From: an uncultured Clostridium sp.
Lineage (GTDB): Bacteria; Bacillota; Clostridia; TANB77; CAG-508
Direction of reading: 5' to 3'
DNA length: 5,412 bases
Assembly: GCA_946497585.1 (NCBI GenBank)
Contig: CAMMLF010000111.1
Coordinates: 1 to 5,412 of the forward strand
The notes beneath the pieces are model-generated. The model searched no databases. It was not told where the DNA came from and saw only the letters and a program-made list of their open reading frames with translations. The stretch's first letter is position 1, and each line of letters starts with the position of its first letter. This document shows positions 1-4,860 of the stretch, one piece after another. The position numbers and the translations under genes are program-made.

Positions 1-18
1 ACTAATTGGATAATTAGT
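1..18. repeat. Inverted repeat, 7-bp arms, loop GGAT
   Basis: ACTAATT at 1-7 pairs with AATTAGT at 12-18 around the loop GGAT. The core AATTGGATAATT recurs with one extra T in the hairpin at 60-82. The window begins exactly at this repeat, so it may extend further left. Confidence 0.6.
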
Positions 19-26
19 CCAAATCG

Positions 27-52
27 TAAAATCAAGATTACATTTGATTTTA
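27..52. repeat. Inverted repeat, 9-bp arms, loop GATTACAT
   Basis: TAAAATCAA at 27-35 pairs perfectly with TTGATTTTA at 44-52. The loop at 36-43 is GATTACAT, identical to the loop of the unrelated hairpin at 178-205. Confidence 0.65.
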
Positions 53-59
53 TTCAACC

Positions 60-82
60 GTATCAATTTGGATAATTGATAC
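60..82. repeat. Inverted repeat, 9-bp arms, loop TGGAT
   Basis: GTATCAATT at 60-68 pairs perfectly with AATTGATAC at 74-82 around TGGAT. The inner part matches the hairpin at 1-18, while the outer stem differs but is still paired. Bases 66-72 (ATTTGGA) are also complementary to TCCAAAT at 18-24, so an alternative long-range pairing is possible. Confidence 0.65.
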
Positions 83-87
83 TCTCA

Positions 88-116
88 AAAAATATCACTC
101 AATCTGTGATATTTTT
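88..116. repeat. Inverted repeat, perfect 11-bp arms
   Basis: AAAAATATCAC at 88-98 pairs with GTGATATTTTT at 106-116, loop TCAATCT. The right arm ends in a T run, so this could act as a weak rho-independent terminator for transcription entering from the left. It could equally be part of the transfer origin. Confidence 0.6.
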
Positions 117-172
117 CTCACATACCGTTCACTCAAAACGTTCGAACAAGTTCGAGACTCTTTGAAGTTCAC

Positions 173-205
173 TCTCAAAATTTTTGAGATTACATTCAAA
201 AATTT
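173..205. repeat. Overlapping inverted repeats; second one has loop GATTACAT
   Basis: Two mutually exclusive structures share bases. TCTCAAAA (173-180) pairs with TTTTGAGA (182-189) around a single T. AAATTTTTGA (178-187) pairs perfectly over 10 bp with TCAAAAATTT (196-205). The loop of the second, 188-195, is GATTACAT, the same eight bases as the loop at 36-43. Overlapping alternative folds can act as a switch or as relaxase/accessory-protein sites, but no function is shown by the sequence. Confidence 0.6.
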
Positions 206-215
206 CTCGCGTTCA

Positions 216-240
216 GTTAATCGACATTTAGTCAATTAAC
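216..240. repeat. Inverted repeat, 10-bp arms with one mismatch
   Basis: GTTAATCGAC (216-225) faces GTCAATTAAC (231-240) around ATTTA. The single mismatch (C222 against A234) becomes a G-U pair if the minus strand is transcribed. Confidence 0.55.
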
Positions 241-247
241 TTCATAC

Positions 248-265
248 GCTTTTTTCAAAAAAAGC
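248..265. repeat. Inverted repeat GCTTTTTT/AAAAAAGC just before the relaxase
   Basis: GCTTTTTT (248-255) pairs with AAAAAAGC (258-265) with only CA between. It lies about 10 bases upstream of the ribosome binding site of the relaxase gene and could influence its translation or end read-through from the left. Confidence 0.45.
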
Positions 266-290
266 TTAACAAAAAAGGAGTGTCACAAAA

Positions 291-1553
291 ATGGCAATTT
301 TTCATTTATCTGTAAAAATAATTTCAAGGAGCAGTGGTCGGTCAGCAATCGCTGCTGCTGCATATCGTGCTGGCGAAAAGCTTAAAAATGAAGAAAATGG
401 TAAAACTCATGATTTTAGTAAGAAAAAAGGGGTGGTTTATAGCGAAATTCAATTACCAGAAAACGCACCAAGTGAATATAAGGATCGCCAAACACTATGG
501 AATAAAGTTCAAGAGATTGAAAAAAGAGCTGATGCACAACTTGCTAGAGAGGTAGAAGTCGCTTTACCTCAAGAATTAGACCGTAAGAAACAAATAGAAT
601 TAGCGCATAATTATATTCAAGAACAATTTGTTGATAAAGGAATGATTGCAGATTGGTCTATTCATGATAAAGGTGATGGCAACCCCCACGCTCACATAAT
701 GCTTACAACCAGAAGTCTTAAAAAAGATGGTTCATGGGCTCCAAAACAAAAAAGTACGTACATATTAGATGAAAATAGAGAGAAAATACCTCAAATAGAT
801 CCGAAAACAGGTAAGCAAAAAATAGGAGCTAGAGGTCGCAAAATGTGGAAAAGAACGACAGTAACTTATAATGACTGGAATAATAGAGACAATGTAGAAC
901 TGTGGCGAAATGAGTGGGCTAAACAAGTTAATCATTATTTAGAACCTAGCAAAAAAATTGATAATAGGAGCTATAAAAGACAGGGAATAACAAAAATGCC
1001 TACAATCCATGAGGGTTATGTTGCAAGAGAAATTGAAAAAAGAGGTGGTAGTTCTGATAGGATAGAGACGAATAAAATGATTAAAAAAATAAATTCAGCT
1101 AAAAATAATATTATTATACTTTTAGATAAAATAGAAAGAATGAAAATTCGGAGAAAACAGTTAAAACAACTAAGAGAAAGAGCGATAAAAGCAATATTAA
1201 GAATAATTAGAAATAAGGAACAGCAATACCAGCTCTTTAAGAAAAAATTAGATGAATGGGAGGAACAACTAAATGAACAATTTAATAGACAAAATAAACG
1301 AAATGATGGAAGAAAACGAAAGACAAGCTCAGAAGATACAACAATTAGAATCAGAAAACGAGGAATTGAGCGTAGAGAACGAGACTTTAAACTCAGAGAA
1401 CAGGAGATTAAGCGAACAAGTGATAAGTCTATCAAACGAAGAGACTTATCAAAAGGGCATGAAAATGCAGAAAGAAGCTCAAAAAATCATAGATCAGGCA
1501 GAGAAACTCAATACTATCAAGGTTTCGATAAGCCAAAGGGAAGAGGAATGTAG
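291..1553 (+). CDS. mobA: MobA/MobL-family (MOBQ) relaxase
   Basis: This is a conjugative relaxase. It nicks one strand at the transfer origin, stays bound to the 5' end through a tyrosine, and re-joins the strand after transfer. The N-terminal catalytic domain (about residues 1-250) has the family pattern RSAIAAAAYRAG with the likely catalytic Tyr25, matching the Tyr position of RSF1010 MobA. The metal-binding histidines are H125 (IHDKGDG) and H133/H135 (NPHAHIML). The stretch PTIHEGYVAREIEKRG (237-252) is the usual end of the MobA/MobL domain. After it comes a basic, helical tail. AAGGAG at 275-280 lies 10 bases before this ATG, and the protein starts with the typical MAIFHLSVK, so the start is secure. 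The last 94 codons or so are read in another frame by the next gene. This part is arginine/lysine/glutamate-rich low-complexity sequence and may be free of strong constraint. There is no sign of truncation. Confidence 0.95.
   Translation: MAIFHLSVKIISRSSGRSAIAAAAYRAGEKLKNEENGKTHDFSKKKGVVYSEIQLPENAPSEYKDRQTLWNKVQEIEKRADAQLAREVEVALPQELDRKKQIELAHNYIQEQFVDKGMIADWSIHDKGDGNPHAHIMLTTRSLKKDGSWAPKQKSTYILDENREKIPQIDPKTGKQKIGARGRKMWKRTTVTYNDWNNRDNVELWRNEWAKQVNHYLEPSKKIDNRSYKRQGITKMPTIHEGYVAREIEKRGGSSDRIETNKMIKKINSAKNNIIILLDKIERMKIRRKQLKQLRERAIKAILRIIRNKEQQYQLFKKKLDEWEEQLNEQFNRQNKRNDGRKRKTSSEDTTIRIRKRGIERRERDFKLREQEIKRTSDKSIKRRDLSKGHENAERSSKNHRSGRETQYYQGFDKPKGRGM
1258..1264 (+). promoter_or_regulatory. 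Internal ribosome binding site of the overlapping mobilization gene
   Basis: GGGAGGA lies inside the relaxase coding sequence, 8 bases before the ATG at 1273. It decides the start of the overlapping gene and argues that the second frame is truly translated by independent initiation rather than by frameshifting. Confidence 0.8.
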
Positions 1554-2253
1554 AAAAACAGAGCAAAGACAGCTAGCTATTGGAAAACAACAAGATCAAC
1601 AGAAACAAGCCCTAAATGCTAGAGAACAGGAGATGAACAGAGAAGTAAAAAAAAGAGCTAGAGAACTCATTAAAGACGAAAAAGAAGAGCTGGATAAAAA
1701 GAAAAAGCAGAATAAGAGAAATTTCAATATACTCTCAGCCATAGTTGTAATTATAGGGTGTATAACGCTGCTTTTCTCTACTTTTATATTACATAAAGCT
1801 AACGCAATAGCAACACCTAAAAAAGCTGAATTAGCGTCAATCTCAAAAATAAAAAAAGAAAATAGAAACTTAAAGGCAAGTATATCATCTAGTGAGCGAA
1901 AGCAAGCTCAAGCTAGTAGTCAAGCTGCAGCTCAAAAAGCTAGTGAAAGCCAAGCACAAGCTGAAATTGAGGCTAGTGTAAAAGAACAGTCTGATAATGA
2001 CGCTAAAATAGGCCAATTAAGAAAAGAAATTGATGAGCTATCAGATAGTGCTTATCCAGAAAATCATATGCCAATCCTACCACCAGAAGAAGTACAGAGA
2101 TTAAAGGCTAATTTTACTAGGGAACGATACAATCAATTATTAACAGAGTTAGAACAAATGAAAAAAGAAAAGAAAATAGGTTTCAAGGATTCTAGTGATT
2201 TACAGTCTGAGTTGGGGTTAATTAATGACAGTTTAAAAAAACAAGGAAAATAG
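1273..2253 (+). CDS. Coiled-coil membrane protein overlapping the relaxase gene; probable mobilization accessory protein
   Basis: This is a 326-residue protein that I recognise only by architecture. Residues 1-150 are a long charged coiled coil, very rich in Glu, Gln and Lys (for example QQLESENEELSVENETL). Residues about 152-174 (NFNILSAIVVIIGCITLLFS) form a single membrane helix, flanked by a basic KKKKQNKR stretch on the N side. Residues 180-260 are a second Ala/Ser/Gln-rich coiled coil, and the tail is acidic/basic mixed helix. By the positive-inside rule the N-terminal coil would be cytoplasmic. The first 281 bases overlap the relaxase gene in the +1 frame. The pattern resembles RSF1010, where mobB lies inside mobA in another frame and encodes a membrane-linked relaxosome partner. 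A role in anchoring the relaxase-DNA complex to the membrane or coupling protein is inference. Homology to RSF1010 MobB is not claimed. Confidence 0.85.
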   Translation: MNNLIDKINEMMEENERQAQKIQQLESENEELSVENETLNSENRRLSEQVISLSNEETYQKGMKMQKEAQKIIDQAEKLNTIKVSISQREEECRKTEQRQLAIGKQQDQQKQALNAREQEMNREVKKRARELIKDEKEELDKKKKQNKRNFNILSAIVVIIGCITLLFSTFILHKANAIATPKKAELASISKIKKENRNLKASISSSERKQAQASSQAAAQKASESQAQAEIEASVKEQSDNDAKIGQLRKEIDELSDSAYPENHMPILPPEEVQRLKANFTRERYNQLLTELEQMKKEKKIGFKDSSDLQSELGLINDSLKKQGK

Positions 2254-2260
2254 GAAATTC

Positions 2261-2288
2261 TTGACCTAGTTAGTTAAAACATCAGAAT
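2261..2288 (+). promoter_or_regulatory. Possible promoter facing the small peptide gene (antisense RNA?)
   Basis: TTGACC (2261-2266, 5 of 6 consensus bases), 16-base spacer, CAGAAT (2283-2288, 4 of 6). It sits just after the stop of the coiled-coil gene and would start a plus-strand RNA near 2295, antisense to the 3' end of the peptide transcript. It is weak evidence: such matches are common in AT-rich DNA. Confidence 0.3.
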
Positions 2289-2373
2289 AAAAGATACCTT
2301 ACAATTGTTAAAGAAACAATTATAAGGTAATTCAATTGATAACAGCTTATTACTAACTTTTAAAACTAACTAG
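2266..2373. repeat. Outer inverted repeat around the terminator, CTAGTTAGTT/AACTAACTAG
   Basis: CTAGTTAGTT at 2266-2275 is the perfect inverted copy of AACTAACTAG at 2364-2373. The right copy covers the last codons and stop of the peptide gene. A second pair, TAACAGC (2340-2346) and GCTGTTA (2382-2388), also links the 3' part of the gene with its downstream region. These could fold the 3' end of the leftward transcript back on itself. Confidence 0.5.
2276..2329 (-). terminator. Rho-independent terminator of the small peptide gene
   Basis: Bases 2295-2309 and 2315-2329 form a 15-bp stem with loop AAAGA. Read on the minus strand the stem is fully paired and is followed by the U-rich run TCTTTTATTC. 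Read on the plus strand, position 2302/2322 is a C-A mismatch; on the minus strand the same position is a G-U pair. The T-rich tail is also only on the minus-strand side. This orientation bias suggests the terminator serves the leftward transcript of the 22-codon gene. Confidence 0.7.
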
Positions 2374-2434
2374 CTTTACCTGCTGTTAGCCATAAGTATG
2401 CAGCTGCTGTACCTAATGCAATAACTACTGGCAT
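2366..2434 (-). CDS. 22-residue hydrophobic peptide (putative toxin, bacteriocin or signal peptide)
   Basis: This is a very short but well-equipped gene. AAGGAGGG (complement of 2441-2448) lies 6 bases before the ATG at 2434, and TAG ends it at 2366. The peptide begins MPVVIALGTAAA, continues YLWLTAG and ends KAS. It has one continuous hydrophobic stretch of about 18 residues, a single Tyr and Trp, one Lys near the C-terminus, no cysteine, no double-glycine leader and no classical signal peptide. It is about long enough for one short membrane helix. It has its own likely promoter (2466-2494) and terminator (2276-2329). It is divergent from an ABC exporter whose promoter overlaps its own. I do not recognise the sequence. 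Options are a leaderless bacteriocin-like peptide, a type I toxin of the small hydrophobic kind, an exported signal, or a regulatory peptide for the transporter. Low cationic charge argues against a typical leaderless bacteriocin. Confidence 0.65.
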   Translation of the reverse strand: MPVVIALGTAAAYLWLTAGKAS

Positions 2435-2446
2435 AGTAATCCCTCC

Positions 2447-2475
2447 TTGTATCTTATGTAGTTATATTTTATCAT
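2447..2475 (+). promoter_or_regulatory. Predicted promoter of the ABC transporter operon
   Basis: TTGTAT (2447-2452), 17-base spacer, TATCAT (2470-2475, 5 of 6 consensus bases). This would start a transcript near 2482 and leave a leader of about 30 bases before the ATG at 2513. Its -10 box overlaps that of the leftward peptide promoter, so the two transcripts probably compete or share control. Confidence 0.45.
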
Positions 2476-2494
2476 AAATATATATCTTGCACAA
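2466..2494 (-). promoter_or_regulatory. Predicted promoter of the 22-residue peptide gene
   Basis: Read on the minus strand: TTGTGC (2494-2489), 17-base spacer, TAAAAT (2471-2466, 5 of 6 consensus bases). The leader would be about 25 bases with the strong ribosome binding site in its middle. The sequence TATTTTATCATAAATA at 2465-2480, centred on the overlapping -10 boxes, is palindromic except for one extra T and could be an operator. Confidence 0.45.
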
Positions 2495-2512
2495 TTCATT
2501 TGGAGGGATTGT

Positions 2513-3415
2513 ATGTTAAAAGTAAATGATATATCTAAAAATTTTGGGTCGCTAAAAGCTGTTAGGAATTTAAGTTTTTCTGTAGAAAAAGGTGAAGTCT
2601 TGGGAATAGTCGGTCAAAATGGTGCGGGAAAATCTACAACATTTAAAATGATATTAGGCTATTTACAGCCTGATAATGGGAAAGTAACTATTAACAATAG
2701 ATATGTATCGGAAGAAATATTAGATAGAATTGGTTTTTTACCGGAAGAACGTGGTCTTTATTTAGATATGACTATTCAGCAACAAATTGAATATTTTGCA
2801 AGTCTACATGGTGTAACAAAAAAAGATTCAAAAGAAAGATTAGCTTACTGGTTAGAAAAACTAGAAGTAAAAGGCCATAAAAAGACTAAAATTAAAGATT
2901 TATCTAAGGGAAATCAACAAAAAATACAGTTGATATGCACTCTAATTCATAAACCAGAGTTTTTAATCCTAGACGAACCATTCTCAGGATTAGATCCGAT
3001 AAATATTGATATTTTACTAAGTGTAATAACTGAATTACGTGAGGAGGGAGTTGCTATTATTTTTTCTTCACATAATATGCAAAATGTAGCTAGAATATCA
3101 GACAAAATACTGATGTTAGTTAATGGAAGAGCCGCTTTATATGGAAATATTAATGATATCAGATCAATGTATGAAAGTAGAAAATTGTATGTAGAGGGAA
3201 TTTCTATAGATAAAATAAATAGAACGCCAGGGATTACTAAATATTCTTTAGATTATCCAGGATATATAATTGAATTTAGTTCAAATCTTCAAGTTTTAAA
3301 TGCAATAAACATTTACAAAAAAGATATAGAACTTTCAGGTTATAGGATTATTATTCCTACTTTAGATGATATATTTAAAATTGTATTGAAAGGAGAAAAA
3401 AATGAGAAAGATTAA
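2513..3415 (+). CDS. ABC transporter ATP-binding protein, NatA/YhaQ-like
   Basis: This is the ATPase subunit of an ABC-2 type exporter, acting on the cytoplasmic face of the membrane. All nucleotide-binding motifs are present: Walker A GQNGAGKST (34-42), LPEERGLY at the Q-loop (76-83, a Glu-Glu form common in NatA/YhaQ-like ATPases), signature LSKGNQQKIQ (130-139), Walker B FLILDEP (150-156), D-loop SGLD (158-161) and switch His187 (SSH). Residues about 225-300 form the extra C-terminal domain seen in this branch. The 300-residue length is normal. GGAGGG at 2502-2507 lies 5 bases before the ATG. The stop overlaps the permease gene by 14 bases, showing translational coupling. Relatives export sodium, antibiotics or peptides, or give self-protection. 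The substrate here is unknown, but the divergent hydrophobic peptide gene is an obvious candidate. The gene is visibly more AT-rich than the relaxase gene. Confidence 0.93.
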   Translation: MLKVNDISKNFGSLKAVRNLSFSVEKGEVLGIVGQNGAGKSTTFKMILGYLQPDNGKVTINNRYVSEEILDRIGFLPEERGLYLDMTIQQQIEYFASLHGVTKKDSKERLAYWLEKLEVKGHKKTKIKDLSKGNQQKIQLICTLIHKPEFLILDEPFSGLDPINIDILLSVITELREEGVAIIFSSHNMQNVARISDKILMLVNGRAALYGNINDIRSMYESRKLYVEGISIDKINRTPGITKYSLDYPGYIIEFSSNLQVLNAINIYKKDIELSGYRIIIPTLDDIFKIVLKGEKNEKD

Positions 3416-4619
3416 TGTTGTAGCAATAACTTTATTTAAGAAACGAGTACGCACCCCATCATATTATTGGATGATATTTGCACCATTAATCCTAGGGATA
3501 GTTATTTTATTTGTTAATAACTACGTAGAAAAGCAACAAAGTAATAATAGTAATCCGATTATAGCAGTATCTGCACCTAAGGAAATTCGCAATTTAATAT
3601 ATTCATATCCAGCTAAAACATATAAGATTAGTAAAATAAAAACAGATAGTAGTAAAGCTAGTACGAAGTTTTTACTATCAGATTATAATATTGATGGTAT
3701 TTTAAGAATCAACAAAGACTTTGATAAAATTGAATATATTTATTTAGATAATAAGATGCAATCAACTACAGAATTATCATCTAATTTGCAAAATATACAT
3801 GCTATGTATAAAGCAACTCAATTAGGATTATCTATGTCTGAACTAAAAGATTTGATGAAAGTTATAACAATAAAACAGAAAAGTATAGATAAGAAGCATA
3901 GTGATAAATCTACAGAATCAGTTAAAAATTTTAGTGAGATTATGATAATACTTTCCTTCTTTATTTTAAATAGTTACATATCAATAATTGGTTCAGAAAT
4001 TGGAAAAGAGAAGGGTCAACACCTATTAGAAGGCATTTTAGCTGTGGTTCCTGCTAAAAAACATTTTATAGGAAAAATGTTAGGGATTATATACCTAATG
4101 ATATTTCAAATAGTTATATACTCAATATTAATAATTATTTTAAAAGATAAAATACCAAAAAAATATTTTAGTCTAATTAAAATTAATAGTATATCTAGTA
4201 TTAGTAAAGAATATATATTTTTCATTATTATATTGACATTAACTTCAATGATTTTATACATATTGCTAACGGGATTGTTATCTTCACTGGTTTCTAGAAA
4301 TGAAGATATTACACAAGTTACAACAGGAATATCTATACTATTATTCGTACCGTATATATTGAGTTTTTTAGCACAAGAAAATTCGGATTTATTTTTATTA
4401 AAAATACTTTCCTATGTTCCCTTTATTAATCAAGGAATTATGCCAATAAGAGTTGGTTCAGATCAGATTTCTTTATTAAGAGGATATAGTACGATAGCAA
4501 TAAATATAATTGCAAGTATATGTTTATTTTTCTTGACTATCAAGGTATATCAAAAAAATGCGTTAAATTATAATACTGGTTTTAATATAAAGAGAATTTT
4601 TAAATCAAAAAAAAGATAG
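3402..4619 (+). CDS. ABC-2 type permease, NatB/YhaP-like
   Basis: This is the membrane subunit partnered with the ATPase encoded just upstream. The layout is classical for NatB-like permeases. A first helix (about 21-41) is followed by a long extracytoplasmic region (about 43-176). Then come helices at about 178-197, 228-247, 271-296, 308-323 and 361-380, six in total. Between helices 2 and 3 lies the conserved cytoplasmic stretch EIGKEKGQHLLEGILA followed by KHFIGKMLG (199-228), which is the part expected to contact the ATPase. AAAGGAG (3389-3395) lies 6 bases before the ATG inside the end of the ATPase gene. At 405 residues it appears complete, with a basic C-terminal tail (KSKKR). Very AT-rich codon use with many ATA isoleucines suggests the pair was acquired from another low-GC donor. 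Substrate is unknown; export of, or immunity to, a peptide is inferred from context. Confidence 0.9.
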   Translation: MRKINVVAITLFKKRVRTPSYYWMIFAPLILGIVILFVNNYVEKQQSNNSNPIIAVSAPKEIRNLIYSYPAKTYKISKIKTDSSKASTKFLLSDYNIDGILRINKDFDKIEYIYLDNKMQSTTELSSNLQNIHAMYKATQLGLSMSELKDLMKVITIKQKSIDKKHSDKSTESVKNFSEIMIILSFFILNSYISIIGSEIGKEKGQHLLEGILAVVPAKKHFIGKMLGIIYLMIFQIVIYSILIIILKDKIPKKYFSLIKINSISSISKEYIFFIIILTLTSMILYILLTGLLSSLVSRNEDITQVTTGISILLFVPYILSFLAQENSDLFLLKILSYVPFINQGIMPIRVGSDQISLLRGYSTIAINIIASICLFFLTIKVYQKNALNYNTGFNIKRIFKSKKR

Positions 4620-4628
4620 AAAAACAGA

Positions 4629-4676
4629 AAAAAGGCTACAAACGTTACTATATTATGTTTATGGCCTTTTTATTTT
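4629..4676 (+). terminator. Rho-independent terminator of the ABC operon
   Basis: AAAAAGGCTACAAAC (4629-4643) pairs with GTTTATGGCCTTTTT (4657-4671) with one wobble and one mismatch, and a T-rich tail follows. It begins 10 bases after the permease stop. The A run on the other side means it could also stop leftward transcription. Confidence 0.8.
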
Positions 4677-4858
4677 AATTAATTATAAGTTAAAATCAAC
4701 AAAGACTTATTCGTTTTCCTAGGTCTTAATCTAAACATAACGCAGCTAGAAAAAGTTATTAAATCAAGGTTTCTGAGGTGTTTTAACCTGATTTAAATGG
4801 AGTATTACTCAGTTTTGACTTGAAATTAGGCTTAAAATGCGTCTGACAGCAGCCAAAA
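4677..4858. other. Intergenic spacer between convergent operons
   Basis: No gene or ribosome binding site was found on either strand in these 180 or so bases. Apart from the terminator-like hairpin at 4759-4796 and a short palindrome GAGTATTACTC (4800-4810) I see nothing assignable. Confidence 0.5.
4751..4796 (-). terminator. Probable terminator of the leftward operon
   Basis: TTAAATCAAGGTT (4759-4771) pairs with AACCTGATTTAA (4785-4796) with one bulged A. On the minus strand the hairpin is followed by TAACTTTTTCT, a U-rich run. It lies about 65 bases downstream of the stop of the leftward 75-residue gene. Confidence 0.55.
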
Positions 4859-4860
4859 TT

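Larger units (their letters stand above)
1..290. other. Hairpin-rich non-coding region upstream of the relaxase; candidate oriT region
   Basis: No reading frame of any size with a ribosome binding site is present on either strand in this stretch. It holds at least six inverted repeats (listed separately). It also has a direct repeat ACTCTCAAAA at 81-90 and 171-180, with a shorter form ACTCAAAA at 131-138. The latter two copies sit inside GTTCACTC(TC)AAAA at 127-138 and 167-180. Transfer origins of MOBQ relaxases usually lie just upstream of the relaxase gene and contain inverted repeats next to the nick site, so oriT is the best guess. The classical RSF1010-type nick sequence (GTGCGCCCT) is not seen, so this is position-based inference. 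Replication-associated or regulatory structure is an alternative. Confidence 0.45.
2438..2510. repeat. Inverted repeat formed by the two divergent ribosome binding sites
   Basis: AATCCCTCC (2438-2446) and GGAGGGATT (2502-2510) are perfect 9-base inverted copies. Each is the ribosome binding site of one of the two divergent genes. A transcript that reads through from the mobilization operon would carry both and could hide the site of the ABC ATPase gene. A transcript starting at the local promoter (about 2482) carries only its own copy. Confidence 0.6.

Noticed and set aside
117..215. Specific oriT nick site
   Set aside because: The less AT-rich patch has several GTTC motifs and a TCGAAC/GTTCGA hairpin, but nothing matching a known MOBQ nick sequence, so no nick position is claimed.
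1..245. CRISPR-like array of repeats
   Set aside because: The repeated units are short, unequal in length and mainly inverted rather than direct, with no regular spacer length and no cas genes nearby.
1016..1435. 139-codon frame on the minus strand inside the relaxase gene
   Set aside because: It is antisense to lysine/arginine-rich codons, which produces a Leu/Ser/Phe-rich artefact. It has no convincing support and overlaps two well-supported genes.
1273..1553. The overlap as a sequencing frameshift splitting one long protein
   Set aside because: The second frame has its own GGGAGGA site at the right distance before an ATG, and both frames stay open through a long overlap. This is normal for overlapping mobilization genes.
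2399..2425. Short plus-strand frame starting MQLLYL
   Set aside because: It has only eight codons, lacks a ribosome binding site and is the reverse strand of the better supported 22-codon gene.
3707..4708. 15-base direct repeat AATCAACAAAGACTT at 3707-3721 and 4694-4708 as a recombination scar
   Set aside because: The copies are short, one lies inside the permease coding sequence, flanks do not match, and in such AT-rich DNA a chance match of this length is plausible.
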